The position numbers were made by a program, and so were the translations under genes. From the NCBI GenBank assembly GCA_042408965.1, contig JBHOQN010000144.1:1-64000 (forward strand): a stretch of 64,000 nucleotides of DNA, read 5' to 3'. The notes below the pieces were generated by a model. It did not search any database, was not told the origin of the DNA, and was given only the letters and a program-made list of their open reading frames with translations. This DNA comes from Thermogemmatispora sp042408965 (GTDB lineage Bacteria; Chloroflexota; Ktedonobacteria; Ktedonobacterales; Ktedonobacteraceae). Shown here piece by piece: positions 51,113 through 61,700 of the stretch (its first letter is position 1; each line of letters starts with the position of its first letter).

Positions 51113-52039
51113 GTGCGCATCGAGTCGCTCCCCTATCAGAACACACAGACCCAAGGGCCGGTGCGGCGGGCCTGGCTGCAGCAGCATGCCCCGGAGCATC
51201 TGGAGCACTGCCGTGCGCTGATGCTCGAGGCCGTGCGGCGGCGCCAGCCTGCTCTCTCACGAGCTATCGCGGTGCTGGGAGCGGGAGCCTGCACGGAGGT
51301 GCCCCTGGAGTCCCTGGCGCGCGCCGCCGACGAACTGCTGCTGGCCGATATTGACCTCGCCGCGCTGCAGCAGGCGCGCGCCTCCGTCCCGGCCCTCAGT
51401 CTGCGGCGACGCCTGCGTCTGCTGGCCTGCGATCTCAGCGGCGGCGTCAGTCTGGCCCTGAACGAGCGCCTACGCCGGCTCCCCTGGGAGGATCTGCAGG
51501 CCGGAGGAGCGTCGGCCATGTTCGGGGCGCTTGCTGCTCTGCTGGAGGACTGCCCTGTGCCTGATCCGCCGCAGATCGTCGGCCTGGAACCTGCGGCCTG
51601 TGGTGTGGTCATCAGCTCACTGCTTCTTTCACAGCTCTTCAGCTATCCGCTGCTCGATGTGCTCGATCAGGTGCAGCGCTATGCTCCCCGGTATCTCCTC
51701 GAAGAAGAGCGCCAGGGCCGCTACCAGCAGGCCGCCCAGGACTTTCGCCTGCGCGTGATTCGCGCTCATCTCAATCTCCTGCGTCTGCTGGTTGAGCCAG
51801 GGGGCCTGGTGGTGCTGATCAGCGATGTGCGTGGTTTCCTCTTCAAGGATTCAGAGGACCGTACGGTGCCGCACCTGCGCCGTGATCTGCCGCTGGTGCC
51901 TTACACCTTCTTCGCGCTGGTACGTCAGCGCTTCAACATTCTTGTGGAGCGACACTGGGAGTGGTTGAGCGATCTCCCTACAGGCGAACGAGCAGGACGC
52001 GGCTACGAGGTTGTTGGCTATCTTGCGGCGACGCTCTGA
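51113..52039 (+). CDS. methyltransferase-like Rossmann-fold protein of unknown function
   Basis: 308 residues beginning with GTG 51113, two bases after the preceding stop, without a clear ribosome site, so translation is probably coupled. IAVLGAGACTEVPLESLA followed by ELLLADIDLAAL looks like motif I and the acidic loop of a class I methyltransferase. LVEPGGLVVLISDVRGFLF resembles motif IV/V region. No catalytic motif is obvious. I do not recognise the family. Confidence 0.7.
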   Translation: MRIESLPYQNTQTQGPVRRAWLQQHAPEHLEHCRALMLEAVRRRQPALSRAIAVLGAGACTEVPLESLARAADELLLADIDLAALQQARASVPALSLRRRLRLLACDLSGGVSLALNERLRRLPWEDLQAGGASAMFGALAALLEDCPVPDPPQIVGLEPAACGVVISSLLLSQLFSYPLLDVLDQVQRYAPRYLLEEERQGRYQQAAQDFRLRVIRAHLNLLRLLVEPGGLVVLISDVRGFLFKDSEDRTVPHLRRDLPLVPYTFFALVRQRFNILVERHWEWLSDLPTGERAGRGYEVVGYLAATL

Positions 52040-52278
52040 GGGGGGCACCCTGACGCCGGCCAGGATGACCATCGTTCTTCCCCTCACCGAGAGCGGCGGC
52101 TGTAACGCTCGCTGGCTCCCCTCGGGGCGGATGAGCGGGTGGGCCCTTGATCCTGGCTGCGGTGGGCCGCATCACGATGCCGCGAGCCTGGCGCCAAGCG
52201 AAGAACAACCTGAGACAGGTTTCCTGGAACGCTCTCGCCCTGCAGTATGCACCCGGGAGATGGTCCGGCGAGCGTCTG

Positions 52279-52330
52279 GCTCTGCCTGCCGGAGCGCTCA
52301 TGCGAACGACGAGCGCTCCGAGAGCAGAGC
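52279..52330. terminator. nested hairpin between convergent genes
   Basis: GCTCTGC/GCAGAGC (52279-52285, 52324-52330) encloses the perfect 9-bp stem GGAGCGCTC/GAGCGCTCC (52291-52299, 52311-52319). It lies between the methyltransferase-like gene and argD. The rest of the 305-bp gap holds nothing I recognise. Confidence 0.55.
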
Positions 52331-52344
52331 CCGAGCGAACGTGC

Positions 52345-53571
52345 TCAGCGCGGCCCCGCCGACGGCCGCGCTGCCACGTCTTCAAGAGCGCGCTCCAGGC
52401 GTTGGGCAGCCTCGTCGATATCGGCTCTGCTCACGATCAGTGGCGGAATGACGCGCAATGTGGCGTTCCCCAGGTTGTTGATCAGCAGCCCATGTTTGAG
52501 CGCCTGCTCAACGATCGCTGGAGCCAGATCGTGTTTCACCTGCACGGCGCGCATCAGACCGATCCCGCGTGGACTCTCGATAAAGTCATATTTCTGACAG
52601 AAGTGCTCGATCTTGCTGTGCCAGTACTCGCCCATGCGCTCTGCATTCTCGATCAGCCGCTCCTCCTGAATCGTCTTCAGCGTCGCCAGGGCTGCGGCAC
52701 AGGCCAGCGGATTACCGCCAAAGGTTGTGCCGTGATCGCCGGGCCCAAAGAGATCGGTGCGTCGACCAGTGAGCATGGCCCCGATGGGAACGCCGCCGGC
52801 CAGACCCTTGGCCAGGGTGATGATATCGGGCATCACCCCATAGTGCTCAAAGCCGAAGAACTTGCCGGTGCGGCCCATACCGGCCTGCACCTCGTCGCAG
52901 ATCATGACCAGATTCTGCTCATCGCACCAGCGGCGCACCCCCTGCATGAATTCGCGCGTCGCCGGCCAGATGCCGCCCTCGCCCTGCACGGACTCCAGGA
53001 GCACTCCGACCGTCTTTTCACTGGTGGCCGCCTTCAGCGCCTCCAGATCGTTGAACGGCACCTGCTTGAAGCCGTCCGGCAGTGGTTTCCAGGTCTCCTG
53101 ATAGTGATGCTGACCAGTGGCTGCCGTTGTAGCCAGGGTGCGCCCGTGGAAGCTGCGCTCCATGCTGATGATCTCGTAAGCACCGTTGCGGTGCAGGCGC
53201 CCGTACTTACGGGCCAGCTTGATAGCGCCCTCGTTGGCCTCGGCTCCGCTGTTGCTGAAGAAGGAGCGCATACCGCCGCTCAGCAGGGCTAGTTGCTCTG
53301 CCAGTTCGATCTGGCGGGTATTATAGTAGAGGTTAGAAACGTGAATGAGTTGCTCCACCTGCTCCTGAACGGCCCGCACCACGGCAGGATGGCAGTGCCC
53401 CAGCACGTTCACGGCGATGCCGGCCACGAAATCGAGATAGTCACGTCCCTCAGCATCCCACACGCGCACGCCCTGGCCACGCACGAAAGTGGAAGGCTGG
53501 CGTCTGAAGGCAGCTTGATAGTACTTCTGTTCCAGTTCGATCCAATCGCGTTTCAGCATATGCGCCGTCAT
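52345..53571 (-). CDS. argD: acetylornithine aminotransferase
   Basis: 408-residue PLP enzyme of arginine synthesis converting N-acetylglutamate semialdehyde to N-acetylornithine. Class III aminotransferase blocks: DFVAGIAVNVLGHCHPAV, FFSNSGAEANEGAIKLARKY, ESVQGEGGIWPA, ICDEVQAGMGRTGKFF, the PLP lysine in ITLAKGLAGGVPIGAM, and HGTTFGGNPLACAAAL. Some members also take succinylornithine or GABA, but the argJ neighbour supports ArgD. It starts 25 bases after argJ. Confidence 0.95.
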   Translation of the reverse strand: MTAHMLKRDWIELEQKYYQAAFRRQPSTFVRGQGVRVWDAEGRDYLDFVAGIAVNVLGHCHPAVVRAVQEQVEQLIHVSNLYYNTRQIELAEQLALLSGGMRSFFSNSGAEANEGAIKLARKYGRLHRNGAYEIISMERSFHGRTLATTAATGQHHYQETWKPLPDGFKQVPFNDLEALKAATSEKTVGVLLESVQGEGGIWPATREFMQGVRRWCDEQNLVMICDEVQAGMGRTGKFFGFEHYGVMPDIITLAKGLAGGVPIGAMLTGRRTDLFGPGDHGTTFGGNPLACAAALATLKTIQEERLIENAERMGEYWHSKIEHFCQKYDFIESPRGIGLMRAVQVKHDLAPAIVEQALKHGLLINNLGNATLRVIPPLIVSRADIDEAAQRLERALEDVAARPSAGPR

Positions 53572-53595
53572 TGCTCATGCTCCTTCTCATTGAAT

Positions 53596-54807
53596 CTAGC
53601 GCGTATACAGCGTGTTTTCATCGATATAGCCATGGGTGAGGTCGCACCCCCAGGCAGTTGCCTCGCCATCTCCCAGGTGCAGGTGGATGGTGATGGTCAC
53701 CTCGTGGCCAGCCATTGCCGCACGCGCCGCTTGTTCGTCGTAGTCGATGCCCTCACCGCGGTTAACGAGCTGGACCTCGCCAATAGAGATCTCAAAGCGA
53801 TCCTGAGCCAGCGCACAGCCGCAGGCTCCCAGGGCAGCCACGATGCGTCCCCAGTTGGGATCGCCGCCAGCGAGTGCGCACTGCCAGAGGGGCGAGAGCG
53901 TCACAGCACGTGCGGCCTTGATAGCATCAGCCCGGTCGCGTGCGCCGTGCACGTGGACGGTCATCAGTTTGGTGGCACCCTCTCCATCGCGAGCGATCTC
54001 GCGGGCCAGATAGGTGGTGACCCGTCGCAGCGCCTCGCGGAAGCGTGCCGCCTGTGGATGGTCGGCGTTAAGCGGAGTGTTGCCGGCGAGGCCATTGGCG
54101 AAGAGCAGGCACGTATCGTTGGTGGACATATCGCCATCCACAGCGATCATATTGAAGGACTCATCGACGGCAGCCCGCAGCTCACTCTGTAGCCAGGCCT
54201 GGTCAACAGCGGCATCGGTCGTCAGGTAACAGAGCATGGTCGCCATATTGGGATAGATCATACCAGCACCCTTAGTCACTCCACCCAGACGGACCGTGCG
54301 CCCATCGATCTCAAACTCCAGGGCCAGGCGCTTGGGACGGGTGTCGGTGGTGAGGATCGCTTCAGCGAAGGCATTGCCACCCTCGCGGCTCAGTTCGAGA
54401 GCAGCCACGCCACGCTCGATCTTCTCCATCGGTAACTGACGGCCGATAATGCCAGTCGAGGAGCAGAGCACCAGGTCCTGGGCAATGCCCAGCCTGGCGG
54501 CAGCCAGCTCAGACATACGATAGGCGTTGCGCAGACCCTGCTCGCCTGTGGAGCAGTTGGCGTTGCCACTGTTGACGATGACGGCTTGAGCCGTGCCTTT
54601 GCGTAGATACTCCCGGCAGACCAGCACCGGTGCGGCGCAGGTGCTGCTGGGAGTAAAGGTACCTGCAGCCACACAAGGAACATCAGCGGCCAGGATAGCG
54701 AGATCTTTGATGGCGGCGTCCGATTTGATGCCGCAGGCCGTGGCGCCTGCGCGGAAGCCGCGTGGAGCAGTCACACACTGATCGACTTCACGAAATACTT
54801 CGGACAA
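53596..54807 (-). CDS. argJ: bifunctional ornithine acetyltransferase/N-acetylglutamate synthase
   Basis: 403 residues. ArgJ moves the acetyl group from acetylornithine to glutamate, making the acetylated cycle. GFRAGATACGIKSD, the oxyanion block SSTGIIGRQLPM and the self-cleavage site KGAGMIYPNMATML (cut before Thr) are present, as are DGDMSTNDT and the end ENTLYTR. No ATG is near the conserved start; TTG 54807 has GGAGGG seven bases upstream and gives MSEVFREVDQ, the usual length. First gene of argJ-argD. Confidence 0.95.
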   Translation of the reverse strand: MSEVFREVDQCVTAPRGFRAGATACGIKSDAAIKDLAILAADVPCVAAGTFTPSSTCAAPVLVCREYLRKGTAQAVIVNSGNANCSTGEQGLRNAYRMSELAAARLGIAQDLVLCSSTGIIGRQLPMEKIERGVAALELSREGGNAFAEAILTTDTRPKRLALEFEIDGRTVRLGGVTKGAGMIYPNMATMLCYLTTDAAVDQAWLQSELRAAVDESFNMIAVDGDMSTNDTCLLFANGLAGNTPLNADHPQAARFREALRRVTTYLAREIARDGEGATKLMTVHVHGARDRADAIKAARAVTLSPLWQCALAGGDPNWGRIVAALGACGCALAQDRFEISIGEVQLVNRGEGIDYDEQAARAAMAGHEVTITIHLHLGDGEATAWGCDLTHGYIDENTLYTR

Positions 54808-55163
54808 TGACAATCCCTCCTGTACAACTAGCAAACTGGTCCCAGGAACCTGTGCCTGAGTACCGACCAGTCTATCATAGGGGACACCTCTCCTACCACG
54901 GCGGCGATCCGCCCGCATATGCCTTCAATCGTAACAGGTTGCGTGACTGTCTTCAAGGGCCACTCATGAGCATGGCGATCAGACCAGTTGCCTCGCCATG
55001 GCCATTTCAGCCAGAGAGGACCGCGCAACAGATAGCCAGGAGAGGCAACCGGGGCTCACTCACCAGGGCGTGCAGCCCGGCTGACAATGCTTCACACGAA
55101 CTGCTACTATTATGCTCCTCAGAACGAAGGGACAGTATTGTCTGTGTTGGTGGATGTTTTCCC

Positions 55164-55193
55164 TTAACTCTGACGCACTCTTCAGCGTATAAT
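55164..55193 (+). promoter_or_regulatory. promoter of the CYTH gene
   Basis: TTAACT at 55164-55169, 18 bp, TATAAT at 55188-55193, about 35 bp before GTG 55229. On the other strand of this 421-bp divergent region a TATGAT (54879 to 54874) may serve argJ. Nothing else seen in it. Confidence 0.65.
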
Positions 55194-55228
55194 TGAGAAC
55201 GTAGGAGATTCTCACTGGAAGGATAGCC

Positions 55229-55831
55229 GTGCAAAACCTGGAATTGAAAGTACGCTGCCTCAACGGAGCCAGCCTCGAGCGAATTGCGGCCCTGGCCAGC
55301 GAAGCTGGAGCCGTCTATATGCGCACCCTCAAGCAGCGTGACACGTATTTCCCTGCGCCGCATGCCCGCCTGAAGCTGCGCGAGTGGTGGCATGAGACCA
55401 CTCTGGAGGGGGCTGGCGGCTCTGAAAGCGCGCGGCGCCCTGATCGCGGTCACTCCTATGAGCAGGAGCCAACGGGAGCGGTGCTTATTTCCTATGTGCG
55501 CCCCGATCACGCGGGGTCGCGCATGAGCGATTATCTGATCTGCCCGGTCAGTGAGCCACTGATGCTCAGAACGCTGCTCTCACAGACGCTGGGTGTACAG
55601 GCGGTAATTGAGAAGCGGCGCCAGCTCTACATCTATGGGCATACGCGCATCCATCTTGATGAGGTCAGGGGACTTGGCTCCTTTGTGGAACTGGAGACTG
55701 TGATCGATGAAGGGATCACGCTGGAAGAAGCCAGCGCGGAGCATTCGGCCGTGATCTCTCTCCTGGAACTGGACAGGCTGCCAGTGATACCCTACTCCTA
55801 CAGTGATCTGCTGGACAGCGGACCTGACTGA
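55229..55831 (+). CDS. CYTH domain protein
   Basis: 200 residues of the CYTH superfamily (class IV adenylate cyclase/thiamine triphosphatase), whose tunnel binds triphosphates with metal ions. The tunnel acids and bases are in LELKVRC (the ExK motif), RDTYF, RLKLREW, IEKRRQLYIY and HLDEVRGLGSFVELE. An Arg/Gly/Glu-rich insert at about 60-80 is unusual. GTG 55229 has GGAAGGA six bases upstream. Cyclase and phosphatase activities cannot be told apart by sequence. Confidence 0.88.
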   Translation: MQNLELKVRCLNGASLERIAALASEAGAVYMRTLKQRDTYFPAPHARLKLREWWHETTLEGAGGSESARRPDRGHSYEQEPTGAVLISYVRPDHAGSRMSDYLICPVSEPLMLRTLLSQTLGVQAVIEKRRQLYIYGHTRIHLDEVRGLGSFVELETVIDEGITLEEASAEHSAVISLLELDRLPVIPYSYSDLLDSGPD

Positions 55832-55859
55832 GAGGGAGCCGAGCGGCCAGAGAGAGAAG

Positions 55860-55897
55860 CGTCCGGGGTGGGTCTCTCTCTTCTGCCGCCCCGGACG
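55860..55897. terminator. hairpin between CYTH and ftsH genes
   Basis: CGTCCGGGG (55860-55868) pairs with CCCCGGACG (55889-55897), between convergent genes. No U-tract. Confidence 0.55.
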
Positions 55898-55930
55898 GGG
55901 GGATTCTCTGCTGGCTGGTGTGGCCAGGGA

Positions 55931-57940
<2,010 letters not shown>

Positions 57941-58042
57941 CAAGGCTCCTCTCTCTATCTCAAGACAGGCAATGTCGTATGAAGGCACAGGTAACAGGCA
58001 GTACGCATTACTCTGTTTCAATGAAGGACTCATTCGAGGGCT

Positions 58043-58051
58043 ATTATAGCA
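58043..58051 (-). promoter_or_regulatory. extended -10 of ftsH
   Basis: On the minus strand TG-C-TATAAT (58051 to 58043), about 100 bases before the ftsH start. The rest of the 58052-58309 spacer shows no gene. Confidence 0.55.
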
Positions 58052-58309
58052 TAGTGGACCTCAATTCTCTACGGAATTCTGCTGTATTGCTGAGGTCACT
58101 CTCAAGCGTGCTGCATCGCCTGGGAGGCTGTCCTGCTCAGGGTGGGCCGGGGCGATGGGATGGTCGAGGGGATGGTCTACAATCTCTGGCTACGTGTATG
58201 CTTTGTAGTGCTTGTCTGGGTAGCTGGAAAACCATAGCTCTTGCTCCAGGAGGGGGGGTAGGTCGATAAGGCGCCTCCCTCCCCGACAGGCCAGCGGATG
58301 GACAGATAT

Positions 58310-58756
58310 TCAGTGGGAGCCGGGAGGCTCGCTGGCGGCCGCGTGTAGCCAGGCCGGAAGCTCGACAGCCTCGCGCGTAGCGCGTCTGGTATAGACGTGA
58401 GTGCTCTCAGCGTGTACCAGGAGAGTGAGCGTTCCATCGGCCTCGACCCGTGCGAAGTCATAGCTAACAGTGAGGTTGCTCCGGCCCAGGCGTGTGATGG
58501 CCGTTGTCAGATGCAGATGGTCGTCAAGTTCGGCCGGCTGCCGAAAGTCAAGCTGACAATGGACCATAGGAAAGCCGTAGCCTGCGGCAATGATAGTATG
58601 CAGTGGGTGGCCCAGCGTTCTGAAGAGCTGCATGAAGCCGCGATCCATCCAGTTGGTATAGGTCGTGTAGTGGATGAAGAACGGGTCCATATCGATCAGC
58701 GAGACATCGAACTCCAGAACCGACCGCAGTGGCGCGGCGCTCGTGCTACGCTCCAA
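58310..58756 (-). CDS. hotdog-fold acyl-CoA thioesterase (YbgC/4-hydroxybenzoyl-CoA type)
   Basis: 148 residues with one hotdog domain. SLIDMDPFFIHYTTYTNWMDRG matches the active-site helix block of the 4HBT family (Asp in the DMDP position, then the YxxWMD pattern); GFPMVHCQLDFRQPAELDDHL and SYDFAR are the central strands. The substrate is unknown. It starts with TTG 58756, which has GGGAGGAG six bases upstream. Divergent from the LacI regulator. Confidence 0.85.
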   Translation of the reverse strand: MERSTSAAPLRSVLEFDVSLIDMDPFFIHYTTYTNWMDRGFMQLFRTLGHPLHTIIAAGYGFPMVHCQLDFRQPAELDDHLHLTTAITRLGRSNLTVSYDFARVEADGTLTLLVHAESTHVYTRRATREAVELPAWLHAAASEPPGSH

Positions 58757-59043
58757 GGCTTGCTCCTCCCTCTCGTTTCATCCGGCTGCCAACCCGGCAC
58801 CATCATGCCTGAGTGCGCTGGCACGCGATGTCCCAAGCAATGCCCCATGCTGTGCCTTATACTACGCCGGATAGCAGCCCGACGACGTAATGCTATACAA
58901 CACCTTGCTCCTATGATAGCATTTCGGAGGTATCTGCAGCCAGTCAGGGGCAGGCTCTCCTATGAGAACGTTATCGGTATAGAGCAGCTGATAACCAGCA
59001 GATTTCTCCGAAAATTTTCACCGCTAATTGGCTGAAGTTTCCC

Positions 59044-59072
59044 TTGACAGGGAGTTATCATTCGGGTAAGAT
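59044..59072 (+). promoter_or_regulatory. promoter of the LacI-type regulator
   Basis: Consensus TTGACA at 59044-59049, 17 bp, TAAGAT at 59067-59072, about 33 bp before the start codon. The spacer back to 58757 holds no gene. Confidence 0.78.
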
Positions 59073-59095
59073 TCGTCTATCAGATTCCGATAAGG

Positions 59096-59105
59096 TTACC
59101 GGTAA
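59096..59105. promoter_or_regulatory. likely LacI-type operator
   Basis: Perfect palindrome TTACCGGTAA with the central CG typical of LacI-family operators. It touches the start codon of the regulator gene, downstream of its promoter, pointing to self-repression. Related half-sites (GTTATCGGTAT, 58970-58980; CGATAAGG, 59088-59095) lie nearby. Confidence 0.55.
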
Positions 59106-60151
59106 TGAATACGAAGTCGAGGCAGGATATCCAGCGGCAGCGCAGCACCATCGCTGGGATCGCAGCCAGAGCCGGGGTCTCGATCCCCACAGTATCGCGT
59201 GTCCTCAATAACCGACCAGACGTGGCCCCGGCAACACGGGCGCGTGTGGAGCGGGTGATCAAGGAATCGGGGTATGTACGTAGCCGGATGGCGAATGCGC
59301 TCAGACGGGGAAGCAGCGGGATCATCGACCTGGTGGTACCTGATCTGGACAGTCCGTACTATTTTGAGATCATCCGTGGCGTAGAGGAGGTGCTGGAGCG
59401 CACTGAGCTGCGCCTGGCGCTCTCTACGACCCATGATGAATCACGTCGCGAGCGCCAGTGGCTGCGGCAAGTGATCGAAGGGGCGACGGATGGCGCGATT
59501 CTGGTGCTGGCCCAGGGGCAGTCGGAGCGCCTCGATGAGCTACGGCGGCGGCGTATTCCCTTTGTAGTGGTCGATCACCGAGGCGAGCTGGGACCCGATG
59601 TACCATCGGTCGGGGCGACGAACTGGGCTGGTGGACGAGCCGCCACTGAGTATCTGCTCTCGCTGGGGCATCGACGCATCGCTATGATTGCTGGCTGGGC
59701 GGCTCTGCGCTGCAGCCAGGACCGCATTGCGGGCTACCGCGCAGCCCTTGAGGGGGCCGGTCTGGCGATTGATCCGCAGTTGATTCGTCCCGGTGAGTTT
59801 CGCCAGCAAACGGGCTATGAGCAGACCTGTGCCTTGCTGGATCTCCCTGACCCGCCTGGTGCGATTTTCGCCGGCAGCGATCTCCAGGCAATGGGCGTTT
59901 ACGGGGCGCTGCGCGCTCATGGTCTGCGTGTCCCCGACGATGTGAGCGTTGTGGGCTTTGATGATGTCCCTATCGCGACAATGGTGACGCCCGCCCTGAC
60001 GACGGTCCGTCAGCCGCTGGCCGAGATGGGACGTGTCGCCACAACGATGTTGCTGCGCCTGATCGCCGGGGAGCAACTCGATAGCATGCGCGTCGAGCTG
60101 GCGACCTCGCTGATTGTGCGTGAGTCCTGTGCTCCGCCGGCCTCGGCCTGA
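59105..60151 (+). CDS. LacI family transcriptional regulator
   Basis: 348 residues. N-terminal helix-turn-helix and hinge (IAGIAARAGVSIPTVSRVLN, RSRMANALRRG, about 15-65), then a periplasmic-binding-like sensor domain (IIDLVVPDLDSPYYFEIIRG, FVVVDHRGE, LLSLGHRRIAMIAG, VVGFDDVPIATMVTPALTTV). It is the first gene of a sugar-uptake cluster (binding protein, two permeases, GH5 hydrolase) and should repress it until a glucan-derived sugar is present. A palindrome at its start suggests autoregulation. Confidence 0.95.
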   Translation: MNTKSRQDIQRQRSTIAGIAARAGVSIPTVSRVLNNRPDVAPATRARVERVIKESGYVRSRMANALRRGSSGIIDLVVPDLDSPYYFEIIRGVEEVLERTELRLALSTTHDESRRERQWLRQVIEGATDGAILVLAQGQSERLDELRRRRIPFVVVDHRGELGPDVPSVGATNWAGGRAATEYLLSLGHRRIAMIAGWAALRCSQDRIAGYRAALEGAGLAIDPQLIRPGEFRQQTGYEQTCALLDLPDPPGAIFAGSDLQAMGVYGALRAHGLRVPDDVSVVGFDDVPIATMVTPALTTVRQPLAEMGRVATTMLLRLIAGEQLDSMRVELATSLIVRESCAPPASA

Positions 60152-60356
60152 CGCGGCTGCGGCGTAGCCAGGACAGCATAGAAGACAGCAGAACAGGAAA
60201 GGAGTAGATCAATGGCTCGTTGTTGAGATCTCCACTCCGGGGCAGGTCTGTGTGGTTGCGGGCAGAACAGGGAGGTTATCTTTCTCCACAGGAAGGTGCT
60301 GTTGCTTCGCGCAGAAGCACAGCCGAGCATGCAAAGATGCCAGAGGAGATGGAACC
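60152..60356 (+). other. spacer with ribosome site leading to a four-codon frame
   Basis: GGAAAGGAG (60196-60204) is well placed for ATG 60212, but that frame ends after MARC (TGA 60224-60226). Downstream, GTGCT and AGCAC (about 60286-60310) can pair. The short frame could be a leader peptide or the remains of a broken gene start. Confidence 0.4.
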
Positions 60357-61585
60357 ATGCAATCGACAATGTCGCGCCGGGGCTTTCTACAGGCAGCCGG
60401 TGCCCTCTCGCTCACGACGCTGCTCTCCGGCTGCTTCGGCATCGGAAGCCAGAGCTCCGGTCATCCCTCTATCCATGCGACCGTTCAGTTCTTTCAGAAC
60501 GATCCATACAAGCAGAAGCTCCAGGCCGCGATGGGAGAGCACAAGCCGCCCGATATTTTCTTCGGCTGGGGAGGCGGCATCCTCAAGTCTTATATCGACG
60601 CTGGTGATGTCTATGATCTGACATCAGACCTCAACGCCGCGCCAGCCTGGCGAGAGCGCTTCCTTCCCTCAGTGATGGGCAGCGTCACTTTCAATGGCCG
60701 TATCTACGGGGTGCCCAATAATGGGGTGCAGCCCGTCGTCTTTCTCTACAACAAAGATGTCTTCGGCAAGTATGGGCTGGCGGTTCCCCAGACCTGGAAT
60801 GACCTCTTAAGCCTGGTGAACACCTTAAAGCGCAACAACGTGCAGCCCATCGCCCTGGGAGGTGCCAGCAAGTGGCCCTATCTGATGTATGAAGAATATC
60901 TGGTTGACCGCATCGGCGGTCCTCAGGTCTTCGATGCAGTGGTCGCCAACCAGTCCGGGGCCTGGTCGCATCCCGCCTTCCTCAAGGCGAATACACTGAT
61001 TCAGGAGCTGGTGAGCGCCGGAGCCTTTGGCGCGGGCTTTGCCTCAGTCAGTTATGATACAGGCCAGGCCAGCGCTCTCCTCTATACCGGTAAAGCGGCC
61101 ATGCATCTGATGGGGGTCTGGGATTTCAATACCATCGCCTCCGATGATCCGGCCTTTATCCAGGCAGGAAAGCTTGGCTAGTTCCCCTTCCCGGCTGTCG
61201 AGGGGGGATCGGTAATCCCTCCAATATCGCGGGGAACCCCTGTAATTTCTATTCGATCGCCAGCGCGTCGCAGGCCACTCAGGCCTGTGTGACCTACCTC
61301 AAGGATGCCGTGCTCAACGATCAGGCCGTGGATCAACGCATCGCCCTGGGCGAGGTGCCCCCAGTCAAAAATATCGAGAGCAAGTTGAGCAGTGCTCCCC
61401 ACAGTGACTGGCTCTTGTTCATCTATCGTCTGGTCCAGCAGGCTCCTCACTATCAGCTCTCCTGGGATCAGGCGCTGGCGCCACAGCCCGCGCAGGCCCT
61501 CCTGACCAATCTGGAGCAGCTCTTTCTGAGGCAGATCTCGCCACAGCAGTTCGCCACCAACATGAATCAGACCATTAGCTCCTGA
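60357..61585 (+). pseudogene. broken sugar ABC transporter substrate-binding protein
   Basis: It begins with a good GAGGAG site, ATG 60357 and a Tat/lipoprotein-like signal (MSRRGFLQAAGAL, then LLSGC). The binding-protein fold is clear (NDPYKQKLQAAM, PPDIFFGWGGG, GRIYGVPNNGVQPVVFLYNK, YTGKAAMHLMGVWDFNTI). The frame meets TAG at 61179-61181, where homologues have an aromatic residue (LG-stop-FPFPAVEGG). About 30 bases on, one base is missing near 61206-61211, after which the fold continues in another frame (GNPSNIAGNPCNFYSIAS) to TGA 61585. The usual first strand after the lipobox also seems absent. The lesions should inactivate the gene. Confidence 0.85.
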
Positions 61586-61700
61586 TGCAGCGGTATGGGC
61601 CGGGACAGGGCTGCCATCTCGCCAGGTGGAGAGGCCCTGTCCCGGTTCCCTCCTGACGCATGCAGGGAAGCCAGACTGCTCTGAAGAAAGAGGGAAGACG

